A stretch of 64,000 bases of DNA, from positions 62,001 to 126,000 of the forward strand of contig NZ_FMAH01000002.1 of NCBI RefSeq assembly GCF_900094545.1, written 5' to 3'. The translations under genes were made by a program, and so were the position numbers. This document shows positions 44,369-52,505 of the stretch, in pieces. The notes beneath the pieces were generated by a model. The model worked only from the letters and a program-made list of their open reading frames with translations, did no database searches and was not told the origin of the DNA. Every line of letters starts with the position of its first letter. Position 1 is the stretch's first letter. This DNA is from Martinezella miluonensis (lineage in GTDB: Bacteria > Pseudomonadota > Alphaproteobacteria > Rhizobiales > Rhizobiaceae).

Positions 44369-44432
44369 TTCCCGCCCTTTCCGTCGAATAGCTCAACTTG
44401 GTTGTAACGCAGGCTTAGTTTCAAGACCATCG

Positions 44433-44471
44433 AAAATACATAATTGCACAATTAGTGTAAATATGTATTTT
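44433..44471. promoter_or_regulatory. Nested palindrome, likely operator of the BigR-like regulator
   Basis: AAAATACATA at 44433-44442 and TATGTATTTT at 44462-44471 are perfect 10-base inverted arms. A second dyad lies between them (TTGCAC...GTGTAA). The AT-rich site sits in the divergent region between the peroxiredoxin and the 59-aa/YeeE genes. AT-rich dyads at divergent promoters are typical ArsR/BigR targets. Confidence 0.7.
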
Positions 44472-44494
44472 AAAGACCATGATAGGAGGAAACC

Positions 44495-44674
44495 ATGGCC
44501 GACCCCATCCTTGATCCACATCTCTCTCAGGCTTTTGAAATCATTCGCGACGCGACGCTGGCAATGCCGAAGCTCATCCTGCCCTCCGTGCAGATCAACA
44601 TGCGCGGCGGCAAGCTGCCGCCGGTCGAGGACAACGGCGTCCATTACCTGAAAATTCCAGTCAACGCCTTGTAG
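44495..44674 (+). CDS. Small 59-aa protein leading the YeeE operon
   Basis: No named domain was recognised. A near-perfect AGGAGGA lies five bases before the ATG at 44495. The product starts MADPILDPHLSQAFEIIRD and ends HYLKIPVNAL, with helix then a possible beta segment (LILPSVQINMRGGKLPP). It ends five bases before the first YeeE gene, so the three genes form one operon. It is probably a soluble partner in sulfur-compound handling (inference from position). Confidence 0.7.
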   Translation: MADPILDPHLSQAFEIIRDATLAMPKLILPSVQINMRGGKLPPVEDNGVHYLKIPVNAL

Positions 44675-44679
44675 CCGCC

Positions 44680-45111
44680 ATGTCTGAACTCAATTTTATC
44701 TGGCCGCTTTCCGGTGGTCTTCTCATCGGTCTCTCGGCTGCTCTCTTTCTGCTGCTGAACGGCCGCATCGCCGGCATATCCGGCTTGACCGCCTCAGCTT
44801 TCGGATGGACGGGCGTCGGCATCAGCCTGCCAGGCATCGGCTTTCTCTGCGGGATACTCGCAGGAGCCGCGATCGCGTTCGCCTACATCCGGCATGTCGA
44901 CCTGACGATCACAGCCTCGCCGGTCCTTCTGATTATTGCCGGCCTGCTCGTGGGTTTTGGCACGCGGCTTGGCTCCGGCTGCACCAGTGGTCACGGTGTC
45001 TGCGGTCTGGCCCGGCTGTCACCACGATCGATTGTTGCAACAATGACATTCATGGCCGTTGCAGCGGCCACAGTCTATGTAACGCGTCATGTGATCGGGG
45101 GCCTGTCATGA
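44680..45111 (+). CDS. YeeE/YedE-family membrane protein, first half
   Basis: A 143-residue membrane protein with about four helices. The conserved Cys-bearing motif GFGTRLGSGCTSGHGVCGLARLS (two cysteines, near residues 94-116) is the hallmark of YeeE/TsuA-type transporters for thiosulfate-like sulfur compounds. Paired half-size versions accompany BigR regulators in rhizobia. Its stop overlaps the start of the second half (ATGA). Confidence 0.88.
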   Translation: MSELNFIWPLSGGLLIGLSAALFLLLNGRIAGISGLTASAFGWTGVGISLPGIGFLCGILAGAAIAFAYIRHVDLTITASPVLLIIAGLLVGFGTRLGSGCTSGHGVCGLARLSPRSIVATMTFMAVAAATVYVTRHVIGGLS

Positions 45112-45548
45112 CCGGCCGTATCCTTGTTTCGATCGTCTGCGGCATCCTGTTCGGCGTTGGGCTTGTCGTCTCCGACATGGTCAACCCGGCGCGCGTTCTG
45201 GCTTTCCTCGATGTTGCAGGCGCCTGGGATCCGTCGCTTGCCTTCGTCATGGGCGGCGCCCTCGTCCCGTCGTCTATCGCTTACGCAATCAAGCGCCACC
45301 GCACGCGACCGACATTCGACACTCAATTTAATGTGCTGACGAGCCGCAGGATCGACAGATCGCTCGTCTCCGGTGCGGTGCTGTTCGGCCTCGGATGGGG
45401 ATTGGTGGGGTTATGCCCTGGTCCTGCAATTGCATCCCTTGTCACAGGTCGCTGGGAGGCGGTTCTCTTCGCCGCAGCGATGCTCGTGGGCATGTTCGCT
45501 TATCGCACCGTGTCGTCCCGGCAAAACGTGCCGCTTCGGGTTCGCTGA
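45108..45548 (+). CDS. YeeE/YedE-family membrane protein, second half
   Basis: A 146-residue membrane protein forming the partner of the preceding gene. The typical SDMVNPARVLAFLDVAGAWDPSLAFVMGGA block lies at residues about 22-51 and GLGWGLVGLCPGPAIASL near 103-120. Together the two half-proteins resemble one full YeeE transporter split into two genes. The longer open frame upstream overlaps the first half and is rejected. Confidence 0.88.
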   Translation: MTGRILVSIVCGILFGVGLVVSDMVNPARVLAFLDVAGAWDPSLAFVMGGALVPSSIAYAIKRHRTRPTFDTQFNVLTSRRIDRSLVSGAVLFGLGWGLVGLCPGPAIASLVTGRWEAVLFAAAMLVGMFAYRTVSSRQNVPLRVR

Positions 45549-45562
45549 AAGAGGAAAGCTCT

Positions 45563-45637
45563 ATGAATATCAGCAGGATCAACGACAGCATCAGCGTCTC
45601 GCCGCAGATCAAGCTCCAAGGCAGGCCGATGGCGTGA
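45563..45637 (+). pseudogene. Truncated N-terminus of a blh-like (DUF442) gene
   Basis: A GAGGAAAG site precedes an ATG encoding only 24 residues, MNISRINDSISVSPQIKLQ followed by a few others and a stop. This opening matches the DUF442 domain that starts Blh, the persulfide dioxygenase usually found in bigR operons. The rest of the gene is missing, which points to a deletion just after residue 17-19. The call rests on a short match plus strong context. Confidence 0.55.
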
Positions 45638-46034
45638 CAGACGGCGCCGATATCACGACGAAGAAAGCGGGCGGAACGAGCCCGGAATTAATGGCATCAT
45701 CGATCCACCGCCCGTCGAGTTTCATCGAAGCTCCGCTCCGCAATACACCGCGAAACCGTATGGCGAAGCTGTGCAAAGCAGCAAAGGCTTTTGACCCCTG
45801 CTCACGGGCATCGACTTTTCCCGCCTGATTGATCGTCAGCTCACCGCGTCGGAGCGCGAAACACGATGCACCACAACCTTTGCATGCATTCCATGCAACC
45901 AGTCGCTTTAATGCGAAAGAATGAATTGAATTCTCCCCCGAACAGGCCTCTGAATATCGGCTAGGGGGCATGATGTAAAAGGCGAATCCCTTTCGTCCGG
46001 TCCTACAAACCAATGGTGGCGGGCTACCGGTTCG
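45638..46034. other. Gap after the blh stump, nothing recognised
   Basis: About 397 bases. A reverse-strand frame spans it and continues into the glycosyltransferase, but it has no family resemblance and no supported start, so it is treated as non-coding. It probably contains the scar of the deletion that removed blh. Confidence 0.35.
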
Positions 46035-47246
46035 ATGCGGCTTATTCTTGTCAACGATGTCTCGGTCATTCGTGGCGGTGCGACAAAAGTAGCGTTGCAA
46101 TGCATTGATGCGAGCAGACAGGCGGGAATGAACTGCACCATCCTGGTCGGCGATGACGGCCAGGGACTTAAGCCGCGCTTTACGGACGTCCGCACGATTG
46201 CGCTTGGCGAACGGCCTCTTCGTGATGGTCCCACCTTCGCCGATATCTTCGAGAAGAATTATAACAAGCGTGCCTACGAGGCGCTGGACGGTCTGTTGAA
46301 GGAAACGGACGAGGAGACCGTGGTGCATGTGCACGGCTGGTCGCAGATTCTGTCGCCGTCGATTTTCTATGCACTCGCCAAACACAAGGCCAAGGTCATC
46401 ATCACGGCCCATGATTTCTTTCTTACCTGTCCGAACGGCGGGTTGATCAACTTCCAGAGTGGAACGGTCTGCGATGTCCGTCCGCTGTCGGCTGCGTGTC
46501 TGACGACCAATTGCGACAAGCGAAACTATCTCCACAAGCTCTGGCGCTTCCGCCGCACTCTGACCCAACGTGGCGTCGGCGAGGAGTTCTGGAGCCGCGT
46601 CGGCATCGTGCTGGCACATGAGAGCATGGAGGCCTACCTGCATTCAGGCCCGCTGCAACATTTTCTGACCCTGCGCACACCGACCGAGCCATTAACGCCG
46701 GTGCCCGTGGAGGCTTGGCGCAATCACCGCACGGTCTTCTTGGGGCGCATGTGCTGGGAAAAGGGCGTCCGCACTCTCGCCGACGCGTTAAACAAGACCG
46801 GGCGAACGGCGACGCTGATCGGCCGCGGACCGCTGCTCGACGAAATGCAGAGGGCCTTGCCGCATTGTTGGGTGCCGGGCTGGCTGGCCGACGAAGAGGT
46901 GACAGCGCTGGCGGGAGAGGCCCGCGTCTTTGTCATGCCCTCCCGCATGCCCGAACCCTACGGGCTGGTGGCCGCCGAAGCGCTGATGTCCGGCATTCCC
47001 GTCATCGTCAGCAGCAACGCGTTGATTGCTGCCGAGATCGAGCGGAACGGCGCGGGATTGGTCTTTAGAAGCGGCGATGCCGGTTCGCTGGCGGAGCGGC
47101 TGGCGAGCACGGATGACGACGGATTGATGCGCAAACTTTGCGAGGGCGCGCTCGCGCTTGGTCAGCGGATTGCACCCAGCAAGGCGGAATGGGGCCGGCG
47201 CATGGTCGATATCTATATAGGCAGGAGCGGATTCTTCGCTCATTGA
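46035..47246 (+). CDS. Glycosyltransferase, GT4 family
   Basis: A 403-residue GT-B glycosyltransferase. The N-terminal domain starts MRLILVNDVSVIRGGATKVA (glycine-rich acceptor loop). The C-terminal domain has FLGRMCWEKGVRTLADAL and the GT4 donor-site motif MPEPYGLVAAEALMSGIPV with the E-x7-E pair near residues 308-316. It probably transfers a sugar in surface polysaccharide synthesis. A sugar epimerase gene follows 13 bases later. Confidence 0.87.
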   Translation: MRLILVNDVSVIRGGATKVALQCIDASRQAGMNCTILVGDDGQGLKPRFTDVRTIALGERPLRDGPTFADIFEKNYNKRAYEALDGLLKETDEETVVHVHGWSQILSPSIFYALAKHKAKVIITAHDFFLTCPNGGLINFQSGTVCDVRPLSAACLTTNCDKRNYLHKLWRFRRTLTQRGVGEEFWSRVGIVLAHESMEAYLHSGPLQHFLTLRTPTEPLTPVPVEAWRNHRTVFLGRMCWEKGVRTLADALNKTGRTATLIGRGPLLDEMQRALPHCWVPGWLADEEVTALAGEARVFVMPSRMPEPYGLVAAEALMSGIPVIVSSNALIAAEIERNGAGLVFRSGDAGSLAERLASTDDDGLMRKLCEGALALGQRIAPSKAEWGRRMVDIYIGRSGFFAH

Positions 47247-47259
47247 TGGGGGCAGTCAC

Positions 47260-48300
47260 ATGGCGCGGGCATTGGTAACGGGAGGCTGTGGTTTTGTCGG
47301 GCGACATCTGATCAAGCGGCTTGTGGCCGAGGGGTTGGACGTCGTCTGTGTCGATCAACTGGTGCAAGGAACCGGGGCCCGGCACCCCGATCTCTGGCAG
47401 CGCTTTCCCCGATCGGGCTTTACGTTTTTCGAGGAAGACTGCCGAGCCTTTTTTGCCCGTCGCCAGGAGCATTTCGACTATGTTTTCCATCTCGCCGCAT
47501 TGGTCGGAGGCCGCGTGACGCTGGAGGCGCGTACGCTCGACGTCGCCGAGGATCTGGCGGTGGACGCGGAATTGTGGAAATGGGCAGCACGCGCCAAACC
47601 CGGCTGTGTCGTGTTCTTCAGCTCCAGCGCAGCTTATCCTGTGTCGCTGCAAACCGTCGCCAACCATCGGCTGCTTTCGGAAGATATGATTTCTTTCGAG
47701 GCAGCCATCGGCGTGCCCGATCTTAGCTACGGCTGGGCGAAACTGACCGGCGAATATTTGATGAAGCTCTATGTCGAGCGTTACGGCAATCGGGCGGTCG
47801 CCTATCGGCCGTTCAGTGGCTATGGCGAGGATCAGGATCTTGCCTATCCGTTCCCGGCGATCTGTCGTCGTCTGCTTGAAGAAAGAGGCGCTGCGGAAGT
47901 CTCCGTCTGGGGTTCCGGCCGGCAATGCCGGGACTTCATCCATGTTGATGATTGTATCGATTTCATTTGGCGAACCAAAGAGCTATTGCCGGATGGCGCC
48001 AGCCTCAATCTTTCAACCGGCAGGGCTACTTCCTTTATGGAATTGGCGGGAACCATTGCCCGGCAGATCGGCTGGAATCCTGTCGTGAACGGCCTCTGCG
48101 ATCGCCCTGAAGGCGTCTTCTATCGCTGCGGCAATACCGATCTGCAGCGCTCCTACGGACTCGCACCACGCATCAGCCTGGAGGAGGGAATCGACCGGAT
48201 GCTTGATCACCTAAGCAAGGAGCAGGAGCTGCACGCAATCGCTATCTCAACACGTCGCACCCCTGAGCCTTCTCTGAACCACAAACGGCGAAGCTCGTAG
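47260..48300 (+). CDS. NAD-dependent sugar-nucleotide epimerase/dehydratase
   Basis: A 346-residue extended short-chain dehydrogenase. The Rossmann motif GGCGFVGRHL is at residues 7-16. The catalytic tyrosine-lysine pair is in YGWAKLTGEYLMK (YxxxK) near residue 157, with serines in FFSSSAAYP. The VWGSGRQCRDFIHVDDC segment is typical of sugar epimerases. It likely supplies or modifies a nucleotide sugar for the preceding glycosyltransferase. The sugar cannot be identified. The last about 25 residues appear unstructured. Confidence 0.87.
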   Translation: MARALVTGGCGFVGRHLIKRLVAEGLDVVCVDQLVQGTGARHPDLWQRFPRSGFTFFEEDCRAFFARRQEHFDYVFHLAALVGGRVTLEARTLDVAEDLAVDAELWKWAARAKPGCVVFFSSSAAYPVSLQTVANHRLLSEDMISFEAAIGVPDLSYGWAKLTGEYLMKLYVERYGNRAVAYRPFSGYGEDQDLAYPFPAICRRLLEERGAAEVSVWGSGRQCRDFIHVDDCIDFIWRTKELLPDGASLNLSTGRATSFMELAGTIARQIGWNPVVNGLCDRPEGVFYRCGNTDLQRSYGLAPRISLEEGIDRMLDHLSKEQELHAIAISTRRTPEPSLNHKRRSS

Positions 48301-48482
48301 CGGATCATTTGATGCTCATTCTCGATTTTCCACACGGCATGTTCAACCGAGCGCCTTGCCAACCACCGTCAGTCTGGGTCGGCATGCGCCGACGTAATAA
48401 AGATCGACAGCAGGATTGCGCCGATGGCTGGTCCTGTTCGGATCGTCTTGCTCCTTCGTGACCGCCCCAATTTGGGTCGAGA

Positions 48483-48953
48483 TCAAGCCGCGGTCGGCTT
48501 TGCAACAGGCGGCCAGCTATGCGTCTCGGCCTTGCGCCGCGAGGCCCAGGCATAGAGCGCGTCATAGATCACGAAGCCATGCCTCAGCACCTCGTGATCG
48601 TCTGGCGTCAGGTCCCGCAGCCCCATGGAGATCGCGAGCAGTCCTGCCGATTGCGGCGTGAGGTCGTGTCGATCAGTATCGGCCCCACGAACAATTGCGG
48701 CGATCGTCGCGATTGCCGGATCGCTGCCGAGACCGTGTTTCGCGACGAAGGCATCGAAGCTGCATCCCTCACCCGCATGGGTGTATTCGACGTCAGGCAC
48801 GTCGTACGGAATGGCTCCGGTCTCCTGCGCCACCCTGATCACCTGGTCGGGCGGCACGAACAGGAACTCAGATTCCTTATCGATGAACCGCGCGATCAAC
48901 CAGGGGCAAGCGATGCGGTCGATGACCGGGCGTTCGCGAGTAACCCATTTCAT
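48483..48953 (-). CDS. Stand-alone ChrB C-terminal domain protein
   Basis: A 156-residue protein matching the C-terminal half of ChrB. It shows VIDRIACPWLIARFIDKES at residues 10-28, then the VEYTHAGEGCSFDAF block with conserved His and Cys. The same sequence pattern occurs in the full ChrB at 50030-51019 (VDRIACSWLIRRFID). It lacks the N-terminal winged-helix part, so it should not bind DNA by itself; an enzymatic or sensor role in chromate stress is likely. It follows the SOD-rhodanese gene by 14 bases. Confidence 0.88.
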   Translation of the reverse strand: MKWVTRERPVIDRIACPWLIARFIDKESEFLFVPPDQVIRVAQETGAIPYDVPDVEYTHAGEGCSFDAFVAKHGLGSDPAIATIAAIVRGADTDRHDLTPQSAGLLAISMGLRDLTPDDHEVLRHGFVIYDALYAWASRRKAETHSWPPVAKPTAA

Positions 48954-48967
48954 GGACTTGTCCTCCT

Positions 48968-49930
48968 TTAATGGTTTTCAGCAGTTGCGAATGGAACCGT
49001 CGGACCGCCGATCGCATGCCAGGCGGCAATTCCGCCGGAGAGCCCCTGCGCGTCCAGGCCTCGGCGGCGCAGCTCGGCAACTGCATCGCCGCTGACCTGG
49101 AAACCATAGACGCAGTAGACGACGATCGGCTTGTCCTTGGGCAGTTCGTCAGCCCAGTCGGTGATCGTCTCCGGAGGCAGGACAATCGCGCCCGGCAACA
49201 TATCGTTTCGCTTCGGCAGATCCTCGGCGAGACAGACATCAAGCACGACGATGTCTTCCCGCCCTTGAAAGCGCGAGAGCAGATCCTCCGGGGCGACATC
49301 CTGGCCGCGCACCGTCGTCTCCGCCGGGATGACATCGGCCAGCCGTTCGGTCGTCCGCCGGAAGCGGCCGGCGACGCGCTCCCAGTGGATGTTCCGCATG
49401 AAGGCGTCGACATAGGCGCCCGCCTTGGCCCCGAAATCGAGATGGTAGGCGTGCTCGTACATGTCGAGAGCCAGGATAGGAATGCTTCCGGCCAGGCAAT
49501 TTGTGTGATCCTGACCCCATTGGATCATCAAACGACGATGGCGTTCCGACCAGACCAGCAAGGTCCAGCCTGACCCGCCCGCCTGCGCCTTCGCGCAAGC
49601 CGAGAATTTCGAGCGCCACCCGGCGACGCTGCCGAAATCGCGCTCCAGCGCCGTGGCCAGATCTCCGCCAGCATCCCCCGATCCGCCGAGACCGTCGAAG
49701 TAGATCTCATGGAGAATGGCGGAGTTCGCCGCGACAAGCTCCTCCCGCTTCAGGCCATTGATGTCGAAGACGGGCGCGGCGCCCCAATCGAGCTCGTCGA
49801 GCCGTCGTTCGATCGCATTCAGGCGGCGGACAGCGCCTCCGTAGTTGTTCTCGTAGTGGCTCGCAAGCAGTCGCTCGGAAAGACCATCGAGCCGCGGCGG
49901 TTTGAAAGGGAGTGGCATGATCCGGTGCAT
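48968..49930 (-). CDS. Superoxide dismutase-rhodanese fusion (ChrC-like)
   Basis: A 320-residue fusion. Residues about 1-200 are an Fe/Mn superoxide dismutase: ASHYENNYGG with the first His, LHEIYFDGLGG, and DMYEHAYHLDFG with the Asp and His ligands. Residues about 210-320 are a rhodanese domain (VVLDVCLAEDL, active Cys in IVVYCVYGFQVSG, GGIAAWHAIG). SOD genes (chrC) accompany chromate transporters because Cr(VI) reduction makes superoxide. The start is the first of two in-frame ATGs, behind GAGGG. Confidence 0.88.
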   Translation of the reverse strand: MHRIMPLPFKPPRLDGLSERLLASHYENNYGGAVRRLNAIERRLDELDWGAAPVFDINGLKREELVAANSAILHEIYFDGLGGSGDAGGDLATALERDFGSVAGWRSKFSACAKAQAGGSGWTLLVWSERHRRLMIQWGQDHTNCLAGSIPILALDMYEHAYHLDFGAKAGAYVDAFMRNIHWERVAGRFRRTTERLADVIPAETTVRGQDVAPEDLLSRFQGREDIVVLDVCLAEDLPKRNDMLPGAIVLPPETITDWADELPKDKPIVVYCVYGFQVSGDAVAELRRRGLDAQGLSGGIAAWHAIGGPTVPFATAENH

Positions 49931-49984
49931 GGCGCCCTCGCTGAGGTGAGCAGGATTGCCCTGACGCTACGCCTGAATCGAAAA

Positions 49985-50029
49985 TGATACAAGTGTTGCA
50001 TTTTTAAGTTTTGATGATACGGTTTGCAT
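49985..50029. promoter_or_regulatory. Direct repeats in the chrB divergent promoter region
   Basis: TGATAC occurs at 49985-49990 and 50015-50020, exactly 30 bases apart (about three helical turns). Each copy is followed within eight bases by TTGCA(T). The region is AT-rich, unlike its surroundings, and lies between the divergent SOD and chrB genes. It probably holds both promoters and a ChrB-type operator. Confidence 0.5.
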
Positions 50030-51019
50030 ATGAAAACTGATGCAGTACCCGCCGAGCGCCGCTGGCTGCTTTTGATTTATCAACTGCCGAGCAAGCCGGC
50101 CTACTTCCGGGTGAAGGTCTGGCGACGCCTGCAGCGTATCGGCGCCGTCGCCGTCAAGAGCACGGTCTACGCACTGCCGGCGAACGTCGAGACACAGGAG
50201 GATTTCGAATGGTTGCTGAAGGAGATCGTCGAAGGCGGCGGTGAGGCCATGGTGTGTGAGGCGCGTCTGATCGACGGTCTATCAGATTCCCAGACGCACG
50301 CATTGTTCGATGCGGCCCGCGACGAGGACTACGAGGCGATCGCCGCCGAGACGCGGGCGCTTTCTGCACGAAGGGAGGCTGCTGACACAGCCACTGACGA
50401 AACCGCGGAGATCCGCTCGCAGACCAATCGTCTGCGCAAGCGCCTCGCCGAGATCGCAGCGATCGATTTCTTCGGAGCGACGGGCCGCCTTTCGGCGGAG
50501 AGCTTGATTGCGGAACTCGAGCAAGCGCTCGCAAAGGACAAGGACATGGTCGAAGAGCAACCCAAAACGCCATCGCTTGCACCAGCCGATCTGAAGGGGC
50601 GCATCTGGGTCACGCGCAAGGGCGTGCATGTCGACCGGATCGCCTGCAGTTGGCTCATCCGTCGCTTCATCGATCCGGATGCCACGATCCGCTTTGCACC
50701 CGGCAAGGGATACGTCCCCAATCCGGGTGAAATTCGCTTCGACATGTTCGAGGGCGAGATCACCCACGAAGGCGATCGCTGCAGCCTTGAGGTCCTTCTC
50801 GCCATGGCAGGCATCGCCGATCCCGCGCTGCAGGCGATCGCCGAGATCGTCCACGACATCGATCTGAAGGATGCAAAATTCGGGCACGAAGAGACGCCCG
50901 GCATCGCCAGCCTGATCGCCGGCATCTGCGCCGCCAACCCGCAGGACGAACAACGCATCCTCCATGGCGGACCGGTCTTCGACAACCTTTACCAGTATTT
51001 CCGCGCAAGGCGCGGCTGA
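50030..51019 (+). CDS. chrB: Chromate-responsive regulator ChrB
   Basis: A 329-residue protein. The N-terminal part (about residues 1-90) has RRWLLLIYQLPSKPAYFRVKV and VKSTVYALPA, the likely DNA-binding, PaaX-like region. A charged coiled segment follows (about 100-160). The C-terminal ChrB domain starts near 190 (VTRKGVHVDRIACSWLIRRF). In studied chr operons ChrB represses the operon until chromate is present. The ATG at 50030 is used; a TTG two codons earlier is less likely. chrA follows after 18 bases. Confidence 0.9.
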   Translation: MKTDAVPAERRWLLLIYQLPSKPAYFRVKVWRRLQRIGAVAVKSTVYALPANVETQEDFEWLLKEIVEGGGEAMVCEARLIDGLSDSQTHALFDAARDEDYEAIAAETRALSARREAADTATDETAEIRSQTNRLRKRLAEIAAIDFFGATGRLSAESLIAELEQALAKDKDMVEEQPKTPSLAPADLKGRIWVTRKGVHVDRIACSWLIRRFIDPDATIRFAPGKGYVPNPGEIRFDMFEGEITHEGDRCSLEVLLAMAGIADPALQAIAEIVHDIDLKDAKFGHEETPGIASLIAGICAANPQDEQRILHGGPVFDNLYQYFRARRG

Positions 51020-51037
51020 CACAAGGGGGCACCCGCC

Positions 51038-52453
51038 ATGAGCAAGATTGAAAGCCTCCAAGCCACCCCGCCCCCGCACGCTGGCGAGCCGCCTCACGGT
51101 ATTTCATTTGGCGACGCCGTCCGGGTCTGGGCGCGCGTGGCAGCCCTAAGCTTTGGAGGTCCCGCCGGTCAGATCGCGGTCATGCACCGCATCATCGTCG
51201 AGGAGAAGCGCTGGATCGGCGAGAACCGCTTTCTTCAGGCGTTGAACTATTGCCACCTTCTGCCGGGGCCAGAGGCGCAGCAGCTCGCCATCTATATCGG
51301 CTGGCTTCTGCACAAGACAAAGGGCGGCTTGGTCGCAGGCATTCTGTTCGTAATTCCCGGTCTTATAGCCATCATGGCGCTGAGCTGGATCTACGCCATT
51401 TTCGGCAACGTTGGAGCGGTTCAGGCCCTGTTCTTCGGGCTGAAGGCAGCCGTGCTGGCGATCGTCGCCGAAGCCGTGCTCCGGATCGGCAGGCGCGCCC
51501 TGAAGAACAGCGTCCTGAGAGGACTGGCTGCGGCAGCCTTCGTGGCGCTGGCATTCTTCCACATCCCATTCCCGCTGGTCGTTTTTGCCGCCGCCATCAT
51601 CGGCTACCTCGGCAATCGAGCCGGATGGGCGGCATTCGCGCCAGGCGGAAGCCACGCCAAGGTCGGCGGGAAACAGGTCGCCGATGCTGACACCGCCCTT
51701 GGCGAGGAAACGCCTGCGCACGCACGGCCCTCGATAGGATGGTCTCTCAAGGTCGCCGGGGTCTGCCTGTTGCTATGGCTCGCCCCTACACTGATTTTAT
51801 GGGCAGTGTTCGGATCCGGAAACATCTTCACGGACATCGGCTTCTTTTTCTCGAAGACTGCCGTCGTGTCGTTCGGCGGCGCCTATGCGGTCCTCTCCTA
51901 CATAGCGCAGCAGGCCGTCGACCACTACGGTTGGCTGAAACCCGGAGAAATGCTCGATGGCCTCGGCATGGCGGAAACGACGCCGGGACCGTTGATCATG
52001 GTCACCCAGTTCGTTGGCTTCATGGGCGCCTATCGCGCACCCGGTTCGCTCAATCCCTTGCTTGCCGCCACGCTCGGCGGATTGCTGACCACTTGGGTGA
52101 CATTCGTCCCTTGCTTCCTTTGGATCTTTCTCGGTGCGCCGTTCATCGAAAGCCTGAGAAGCAACAAGGCATTGTCGGCAGCGCTTTCAGCCATCACCGC
52201 TGCCATTGTCGGGGTGATCCTGAACCTGGCGGTGTGGTTCGCGCTCCACGTTCTGTTTTCTCAAGCATACCCGATCCATGGGTTTGGGATCAGCTTCGAC
52301 GCACCGGTCCTGAGTTCCCTGAACATCGCCTCCTTCGTGCTGACGCTCGGTGCGATGATCGCTGTGTTCCGTTTCAAGGTCGGTATGCTCACGGTGCTCG
52401 CCGCCTGCTCGATCCTCGGGCTCGTCTATGGCGCCGTCATGGGATGGGTCTAA
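51038..52453 (+). CDS. chrA: Chromate efflux transporter ChrA
   Basis: ChrA exports chromate across the inner membrane using the proton-motive force. The 471-residue protein is the long, two-domain CHR form. The motif SFGGPAGQIAVMH is in the first half and SFGGAYAVLSYIAQQAV in the second, with HLLPGPEAQQLA and AETTPGPLIMVTQF as the paired proline-glycine motifs. About ten to twelve helices are seen. A Gly-rich GGGGG-type site lies upstream. It is followed by an MFS gene. Confidence 0.93.
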   Translation: MSKIESLQATPPPHAGEPPHGISFGDAVRVWARVAALSFGGPAGQIAVMHRIIVEEKRWIGENRFLQALNYCHLLPGPEAQQLAIYIGWLLHKTKGGLVAGILFVIPGLIAIMALSWIYAIFGNVGAVQALFFGLKAAVLAIVAEAVLRIGRRALKNSVLRGLAAAAFVALAFFHIPFPLVVFAAAIIGYLGNRAGWAAFAPGGSHAKVGGKQVADADTALGEETPAHARPSIGWSLKVAGVCLLLWLAPTLILWAVFGSGNIFTDIGFFFSKTAVVSFGGAYAVLSYIAQQAVDHYGWLKPGEMLDGLGMAETTPGPLIMVTQFVGFMGAYRAPGSLNPLLAATLGGLLTTWVTFVPCFLWIFLGAPFIESLRSNKALSAALSAITAAIVGVILNLAVWFALHVLFSQAYPIHGFGISFDAPVLSSLNIASFVLTLGAMIAVFRFKVGMLTVLAACSILGLVYGAVMGWV

Positions 52454-52505
52454 CGATCAAGGGCGGGAAAGCAGTCTCCTCGAACATCAGGAACGATTGA
52501 ACCTC

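Noticed and set aside
45609..46643. Long reverse open frame overlapping the glycosyltransferase
   Set aside because: It lacks family resemblance and a supported start, and overlaps a clear GT4 gene on the other strand; it is a shadow frame.
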